In this document: piece after piece, positions 57,590 through 64,000 of the stretch | Numbering within the stretch: position 1 is the stretch's first letter | Layout: every line of letters begins with the position of its first letter | Assembly: GCA_963693085.1 (NCBI GenBank) | Contig: OY856413.1 | Span: 106,571,501-106,635,500 of the forward strand | DNA: 64,000 nt | Origin: Alisma plantago-aquatica | Lineage: Eukaryota > Streptophyta > Magnoliopsida > Alismatales > Alismataceae | Direction of reading: 5' to 3' | Notes under the pieces: model-generated | Databases searched by the model: none | What the model saw: only the letters and a program-made list of their open reading frames with translations | Told to the model about the DNA's origin: nothing | Made by a program: the position numbers and the translations under genes

Positions 57590-59407
57590 TGACTGGCCTA
57601 AATCGCACGTCCAAAAGGAGTGGACTTGAAGTAGTCAGACTTTTAAATTACCCGACTCTTAGGCCCCCGCAACAATGTCGGGGTCCGAAGTAGAAATTAG
57701 GGTCGAACCACAGGGACAAGGGTGGTAGTGTTAAGAACACGGAATCAACACATTACACTTAAGCAAAAGCAAGGTGAGGATAAAGTTCTGAAAGGGAACA
57801 ATGGACGAAGATCGGTAAAATAAAAGAAAACTATCTCCAACTGGAGTTACAAGGAAAATTAAGGTTTTTGGCATTTCTCAGTTTTTAGGGTTTTAGCACA
57901 ACAGAACCAGAGGAGATAACACCATTGCCTCGGTAAGGAATGAAGGAGGAAAACTTCGGCATAACAAGCGGCAGAAGGAACATCGAATACCCCCTCTCTC
58001 AAAGAGGGTACCTGTAACTAAGCACCAACATCCTCTCTCAAGGTTGTTGGACTTGGGTTAGAGTGGAAAGATAACTGAAGCAACTCCGATCCTGGGTACT
58101 CTCGTACTCCCTGATCGGACCAAACACTAGAGCCATAACACCTCTCTTGAGGGAGTTGCAACAGGAAACACGATTCGATATCTAGCCAAAACATGATCCA
58201 AGCATACAAGCTAGAGTTTGGATGCTAAACAGAGTAATCATCCAACAAAAAGAAACCAAACATAAAGCCAATAGATATTTAAAGCTCCTCTAATTTCATT
58301 GTCATAAGCATTATATAAAAGGGTTTGGTTACATTGCGTAAATAAAGAAAGTAAATGACTGGAAGAGAAGATAAGTATCACCTCCTTGATTTAGGAGGAC
58401 GACAAGCATCAGTAGGTCCCTAAGGTCCCTCTAGCATGATATCGGGTGGGAGCCCTACCCGATATGCCTGTGTCAGGTGACATGCCATGACAGGCAGACG
58501 TATCGATCAAAGTGCTAATGCCCGATACGGTCGTGTAGGGACACCACCCTCTCGGGCGACACACCGTAACGGATGATTCGTATCAGGCTCGGTATCGTGT
58601 CGGGCTAGAGACCACTTAGAGTATCGGGTTCCTCGTATCGGGTGGCCCCTCTGGTCGATATCGAGCTGCTGCGGCTACCGAGACGGATTCTAAGTGAACT
58701 ATTCCCGCCCACTCGGGTCGGGGAAGTTCTCACCTAGTATTGCATGATACGCCTCTGGGACACGACACACTAGCTCCAGGTGCTTTCCAAAGTTAGCTTT
58801 CGCGAGATTCTGACCCATCCCATCGAGGTCCTGTAGCTGCTATTTATAGGCAGGTGTTGGAAGAAGTTGCGGTTCTCTGGGCACCACGTGTCCTCCTTCG
58901 GCTCTATTAGTGCGGCTTCAGGGATGCCTGACGTGCGTGTCGCCCGACACAGTGGGTGTCGAGCAGTAAGTGTGTCGGGTATCATGACGGGTGGGCGCCT
59001 GCCGGTGGGTGGCTTGTATCGCACGACAGGCTTCATTGGGAGAGTAGTCATGGTGGGTACAGCTACCTGTCGGCTAAGAGGCATATCGCCTGTCAGAGTC
59101 TTCTCACGCGACACACCCGTATCACACAACATCCATATCAGGCTGCTGTAGGACGGGTAGTAAGTGTGTCGGCCGACTGGTAGGAGGGTCGATGCATGTA
59201 AAACACGTTCATGGGCCTGGACGGGCCTTTTGCTAATTTTTGAGTGGAAAAATGAGGAAAACTATGCAAAATATGATAAAAATGAGATAAGAGCATAGCG
59301 TGGCCTGTTTGTTCAAAAACATGACAAAAAGGAGAGGAAAACAGTTTAAAAGGGCAGTTTTGACAACGAAATATGGGCCATAAATATCATAAAATTTGGT
59401 GTTATCA
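57590..59407 (-). repeat. 5' LTR of element D
   Basis: 1818 bp, TGACTGGCC... to ...TTATCA on the plus strand. Minus-strand TATA at 58841-58850. CCCGATAC and GTCGGG words are dense at 58430-59190. Confidence 0.93.
58841..58850 (-). promoter_or_regulatory. TATA box of the 5' LTR of element D
   Basis: Minus-strand CCTATAAATA (GCCTATAAATAGCAGC). RNA start expected near 58815. Confidence 0.72.
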
Positions 59408-59412
59408 CTTTC
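59408..59412. other. Target-site duplication (right) of element D
   Basis: CTTTC, same as 43227-43231. Confidence 0.92.
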
Positions 59413-60345
59413 CAATTACTTGGGTAGCAATGAAATGTTACTAGATACTGCTCGTTGTTTGTGATGTCAAAATTTGGATATGAATATTCATTGCCAATGT
59501 AATTTGGAACCTATAGGGTCACACACATAATATGCACTTGGAATAGGAGTTCACTCATGGATAAGGTTTAACTTAATTACTAAAACTATTTCAATAATCA
59601 AATTAAGCAACACTGGCTATGAGTCAACTGATTAGTGCACCACTCGATCAATTGGAATGTCTAGTCGACTAAGTCGATGCAAAATGACCTATTTTGACTT
59701 TTGTCAAACGATTAATAATATGCATTAATCATCTCATTGAATGCCAATGTAATTACACCAGTGTCTACATGCCAGTCAATTTACTAGAGTTTCTAATCGA
59801 CTGACTAGGCGCACATATTCGCCGCCAAGCCAGAGATATGGTCTTTCATATCCCATAGATTTTTGGAAACCCTATCCCATCACTCCTATATAAGGATACA
59901 AGGCTCTAGACACACCTATCCTTAATGTTGTGGTAACATGAGAGCCTGAGCAGTCTTTCCCAAGAAAGGGAGAGACAATAAAGGGAAAGGAAGACAATGC
60001 TAGCACATTGACAATGGAAGTACATCTCCTTCCCCTCATCCTTGGAAGCGTAACATGATGTTCTAGTGGTCCACATTGACTATGTAGTGGTGTGGAGGCT
60101 TTTGTTCCCAATCTAGGAGGATGATGTCAAATTCCATCTATGGTCATTACACTAGGAGGATGCTGTCGAAAACCATCTATGTGCTACTTGGAAAGGAACC
60201 ACGCCACTAAAAGGATTATCGTTGGAATTTCTCCATGACCAGGTATATGCCTTACACCATATTTCCCATTTCATATGTGTTTATGTGATTCACTAGTTAT
60301 GGGAATATGACAAGAAAATTTTTGTTTCCATTATCATTTCTGTCA
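59413..60345 (+). repeat. 5' LTR of copia element E, second part
   Basis: Resumes after element D. TATA box at 59887-59894; near-duplicate blocks AGGAGGATGATGTC and AGGAGGATGCTGTC at about 60115 and 60155. The end is approximate (TGTCA at 60345, or up to 60358) because the 3' LTR is outside the window. Confidence 0.7.
59887..59894 (+). promoter_or_regulatory. TATA box of copia element E
   Basis: CTCCTATATAAGGATAC, a good TATA context about 470 bases before the PBS. Confidence 0.72.
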
Positions 60346-60357
60346 CCATATTTCCCT

Positions 60358-60374
60358 ATGGTTGTATCAGAGCC
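60358..60374 (+). promoter_or_regulatory. Primer-binding site of element E (tRNA-Met)
   Basis: ATGGTTGTATCAGAGCC, close to the tRNA-Met complement TGGTATCAGAGCC with a 2-base insertion. Confidence 0.7.
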
Positions 60375-61729
60375 AGGTAAACTTACTAGGTTTTGGGATT
60401 TAATCAATATGATAGGTTCTGGTTTTATCATTTATTTTGTTGAATGTGATGAAAATATTTAAATGATTAATGTGAATATATGATAAAGCCCACATTCACT
60501 AGGTAATGTCCCATAGATCCTGTATATGATATGATATATATGCAATCCATACAAGTTGTCCTAAAATTGTTTTGATGGTGAATGTATGTGTGGTTATGTA
60601 GAAATCCCCTTGGATACTTGTGCATGGTTGAATGGTTTATTTCACATCATTTGAATTTAGTTTGCATGTTGAGACTTCATCTTTTTCTCCATATGCAAAT
60701 TAATGATCTCCGCCCTATACTTCCCTTGAATGTAACTTGAGGTATTCTCTTTTCACAATGTAATATATATCGGATTAGCATTAGTATTGTTTTTGGAAAA
60801 AAGAAGGCATTCTGACCAAGCGAGTTGATCGACACGAAGTCAATTTGATCGATCGTAGGAGCCAATCAATCAACTGGATGCCCAATTGACTAACTAGAGG
60901 AGTCTATCCAACCGCTTGAACCAAGAACTAGTCGATCGCCCAATGGAGAGTAGTTGACCGACATGCAGTCCAAATGATTGACTGGAGTCCAGTCGACCGA
61001 TTGGCCTATTCCCTGTACAAGATTTTTCTAGTAAAGGTTTCATGCATATGATGCATGACCTAAGGTGGATATAAATTCTTTTTGGCTCCAAAGAATTGCA
61101 TTACTATGGGCACGACCATCGCTAGTATAATTGTGATTGCATGTTTCATTTATGGATATAGTATGTATATGATACATATTATAAGTATGTGGTGATTGGA
61201 TATGTATATGTATTTATAAATAAAATATCTCAATAAATACTTTCCATAAGTAGCACACATGAAAAACTTGATCGACCAAGAATGGGCATGCGCTAGTGTG
61301 GTGCATCGTCTATCTTGAGGAAGTGTCATGGTAGTTAAGTGGGATTTACATAGTAGGATGCATTTCTATCAAGTGGGCTTTTGGGTTAGACTTAACTAGG
61401 TGACCTTAATAGGAGTAAGTGCCTAAAAGCATATAGATGGATTATGACAAGGTGTTGTGCATACCATCTATCCAAGAGTTGTATTGGATGCAATTGGAAA
61501 ACGCTGCCTACCTTAATAATTGGTTATGGACACTGACATTGGTTGGGTAATAACCCAATGTATTTTGGATCTTGGACCACAATGTTTTTACATTGTAATT
61601 TTCGTGAATTAATAAATAGGGTTATTGATTTGAACTAAATAGTGGGAATAATAATTAATTCAAAGGCCTAACTAATATCATCAATTTTTCAAATAAAATC
61701 AAAAGTGTTTTAACAAATGCAAAATTCCC
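60375..61729 (+). other. Leader of copia element E
   Basis: No gene. At 60820-61010 AGTCGACCGA / GATCGATCG-like words recur, echoing the same words in the LTR at 59617-59810. Confidence 0.5.
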
Positions 61730-62570
61730 TTTTATAGCATCAAATGGCAAACAATAAAACATTGTGACCAGTTCTTAGGAAGGACAATCTAGACCAGACC
61801 AACTTCCATAATTGGTTTAGTCTTTGAGAATGGTTTTGACTCATTAGCATAAGCTCTATGTCCTAGATACACTAGTGCCAAATGAACCCATTCCCAATGC
61901 ACCTAGGGCTAACATGGGTACTTTTTAGAAGCATACCAACAATGTCTTAGACATTAAAAATGGTATGCTATGTTGTATGAACTATGAATTGCAAAAGCAG
62001 CATGAAAACATGGAAGTTCTTGAGAGGGTAACACATCTTAAGAACATGAACTAGAATCATGCAAAGTAAGAAAGGTAAAATGTCTCTAAGGTTCTCTTCG
62101 AGCATAAATGATAGAATGGGATCCAATAGAGCCCCATGTGCTCAATTTTATTGGGCATGTGGAACATCTGGAAAGACTGAGACTTCCTTTGAGCCAAGAG
62201 TTAATCACAGATATGATTCTACAATTATTTCCTGAATCATATAGGTAGTTTATCGACAACTATTACTTGTGTAACTTTTCTACACTGATGTCTGAATTGC
62301 TTTGCATGTTGATAAATGCCAAAGCACAAATGTATACTGAAAAACCCATGATGATGATCAAAGAAGGAGAGTCGAAGGGAAAAGGCTAGGCCAAGAAAAT
62401 TTCTGAGGCTAATTTGAAGTCAAAGTCTTAAGCACTCAAAATAAGGAGAAGGGTAAGTGCAAAAGGGATCTGTCCTTTTCACTTAAAGGAACAAAGGAAG
62501 ATGAATCAAGGGATAGAGATCTCTAATTTAGGTATATACATTATTGAGATTAACTTTTCCACTTCATCAT
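61730..62570 (+). pseudogene. gag of copia element E (decayed)
   Basis: Plus-strand pieces in shifting frames: RKDNLDQTNFHNWF, MNYELQKQHENMEVLE, FIGHVEHLERLRLPLSQELI and DMILQLFPESY, then MLINAKAQMYTEKP and a Lys/Ser-rich KGESKGKG-like end. These are the words of the plant Copia gag (UBN2-type) domain. Multiple stops and shifts. Confidence 0.72.
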
Positions 62571-63170
62571 CTTAGATATTGGATACCGAATGTTGATCTC
62601 ACATATTCTCAAATGTGTAGGATTTGAAGAGAAGAAAACCTTAAAAGAAAGATGAGGTTGAACTACGCCTTGCTGATGGAGAAAGAGTTGTTTCCAGTGT
62701 AGTTGGAACCTATGAGTTAACTCTACCCAGTGGTCTTGTAATAGAGTTAGGAAACTACTATTATGTACGCGCCTTTAATAGAAACATCATATCTATATCT
62801 TATTTGGACAATAATGGATTCAAATTTTTTATAAAGAATGTTTGATGGCCTGTTAGTAAGGATTAGATCTTTTATGGTAGTTCCCCAATGTCCTATGGTA
62901 TATACTTCTTAGATCTAGAACATGCACATATAACATAAATACAAAAGGGATAAAACTCAATAACTCAAACAAGACATACCTTTGGCATTGTTTTCTAGAG
63001 CACATAAATGAGAAACACATTTCTAAACTCCATAAAGATAATTATCCAAACTCTTTTTGTTTTGAACCAATAAAGACATGCAAGGATTGTTTGTTGGGCA
63101 AGATGAAAAAAGCCCCTTTCACTTTTAACAGTGACAAAGCTAGTGATCTATTAGGACTCATCCATACTGA
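62571..63170 (+). pseudogene. Protease / GAG-pre-integrase region of element E (decayed)
   Basis: DEVELRLADGERVVSSVVGTYE, LGNYYYVRAFNRNIISISYL and NNGFKFFIKN are the protease-to-pre-integrase stretch. Around 63000-63110 the zinc-binding words (HINEKHISKLHKDN-like; CKDCLLGKMKKAPF) are recognisable across frameshifts. Confidence 0.72.
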
Positions 63171-64000
63171 TGTATGTGGCCTTTTAGAATGAATGCCAGA
63201 GGCTGTTACTATTCTTCATTACCTTAACTGATGACCTCAATAGGTTTGGCTATGTGTACTTTTTGAAACACAAGTCAGAAGCCCTTGAAAGGTTCAAGGA
63301 TTTCATGAATGAAGTACAAAACCAAATTGGTAGAAGTGTTAAAGAACTTCAATCCGATCAAGGTGGAGAATACATAAGACAAGTTTTTGAGAGCCTTCTA
63401 CGAGACGATGGTATTGTTCCACAATGGACTCCACCTGGCACGCCACAACATATGGTGTATCAGAAGAAGGAGTCATACCCTATTGGACATGGTGCAATCA
63501 ATGATGAGTTTTTATGATCTTCCAACTTATTTTTGGGGTCATGCTTTACAAATCACCATGTTTACTCTAAACAACACACCTTCTAAATTGGTTCAAAAGA
63601 CACCATATGAGATATGGCATGAGAAATGTTCCGATGTGTCTTATATGAAGATTTGGGGATGTGAATCTTATGTTAGAAAATAGTTTCCTAAAAAGCTTGG
63701 AACCAAATTGGATAAATGTTATTTTGTGGATATCCAAAGGGTACCAAGGTATACTACTTTTACACTCCATCTGACAAAGAAGTGTTTGTCGTCAAGATAT
63801 TGTTTTCGGAGAAAAGGAATTTATTTCCAAAGAAATTAGTGGGAGAAAACTAGAACTCAAAGTGGTTAGAGACCAACAAGAAAACATTTCTCATGTAGAG
63901 TTATTGAATGAACAAGGAGTTGTTGGCTAAATGGACATCTACAAATCCCTTTGTTTTGATTATGACAAACATTTCATTCTTATTGATCTAACGAGCTACT
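63171..64000 (+). pseudogene. Integrase of copia element E (partial)
   Basis: DDE integrase. 63254-63517: YFLKHKSEALERFKDFMNEV, VKELQSDQGGEYIRQVFE with a catalytic Asp, then PPGTPQHM. The frame shifts near 63455, and 63387-63683 continues with HTLLDMVQSMMSFYDLPTYF, LNNTPSKLVQKTPYEIW and WGCESYVRK, ending in a stop; KLGTKLDKCYFV follows. The window ends before RT. Confidence 0.85.

Larger units (their letters stand above)
43232..59407 (-). mobile_element. Element D: Athila-clade retrotransposon with env-like and ULP1-like genes
   Basis: 16.2 kb, minus strand, flanked by CTTTC. LTRs 43232-45104 (3') and 57590-59407 (5'), tRNA-Asp PBS 57566-57583, PPT 45105-45118. Gag-pol is 57342-51721; a spacer 50232-51720 is rich in CCCGATAC-type words; an env-like protein lies at 50231-47824; two ULP1-like domains lie at about 47823-46151. 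Athila-type pol motifs ([40 protein letters not shown]). The left LTR opens TAACC rather than TGACT, a decayed TG. It lies within the LTR of copia element E. Confidence 0.92.
42370..64000 (+). mobile_element. Element E: Ty1/copia retrotransposon (partial, right end off window)
   Basis: 5' LTR starts TGTTGGTATGTATGCCC at 42370, is split by Athila element D (43232-59407), resumes at 59413 and ends near 60345-60358, followed by a tRNA-Met PBS. Decayed gag, GAG-pre-integrase and integrase run to the window end. The order integrase before RT (RT off window) is copia-type. The joined LTR is about 1.8 kb, similar in size and opening bases to Angela-type LTRs (inference). Confidence 0.85.

Overview
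The window looks like a repeat-rich plant (angiosperm) chromosome segment made almost entirely of transposable elements. Evidence: Athila-type and gag-only Ty3/gypsy retrotransposons with tRNA-Asp primer-binding sites, a Ty1/copia element, a CACTA transposon with a ULP1-like domain, a TRIM, MITE-like elements in (TA)n tracts, and a LINE fragment. I recognise no host gene, rRNA, tRNA or CRISPR array. Nearly all coding sequence is decayed.

Layout, left block (1-35989). The oldest layer is element C, a large LTR retrotransposon (+ strand) whose interrupted 5' LTR occupies 15670-16265 and 26997-30642, with a 1.7 kb non-coding interior and a 3' LTR at 32377-35989. Three things entered its 5' LTR: a CACTA transposon (1-159 and 13174-15669, left end off the window), element B (16266-26996, a gag-only Athila-like retrotransposon), and a 438 bp TRIM (27227-27664). 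Athila element A (165-13168, minus strand, TSD GGTTC) then landed inside a CACTA exon. A 3.36 kb solo LTR (17796-21154, TSD CGTAT) landed inside the 5' LTR of B.

Middle block (35990-42369): AT-rich sequence with a composite microsatellite/MITE locus (36892-37848), a short tandem duplication, and a decayed L1-type LINE ORF2 fragment (about 40400-41400).

Right block (42370-64000): a Ty1/copia element E (+ strand, right end off the window) whose 5' LTR is split by Athila element D (43232-59407, minus strand, TSD CTTTC). D has gag-pol in one uninterrupted frame spoiled only by 11 stop codons. Downstream of pol it has about 4 kb of accessory coding sequence: an Athila env-like/ORF1-like protein with a Ser/Pro-rich coiled-coil tail, then two successive ULP1 (C48 cysteine protease)-like domains. 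The first lacks all catalytic residues; the second keeps His and the Asp-Cys-Gly box.

How the parts relate. In each intact Ty3 element the order is LTR, tRNA-Asp PBS, gag, protease, RT, RNase H, integrase, (accessory genes), polypurine tract, LTR. Several LTR promoters carry family-specific arrays of short palindromic motifs next to the TATA box. The most notable observation is the tandem ULP1-like module in Athila element D, together with an independent ULP1-like domain in the CACTA element.
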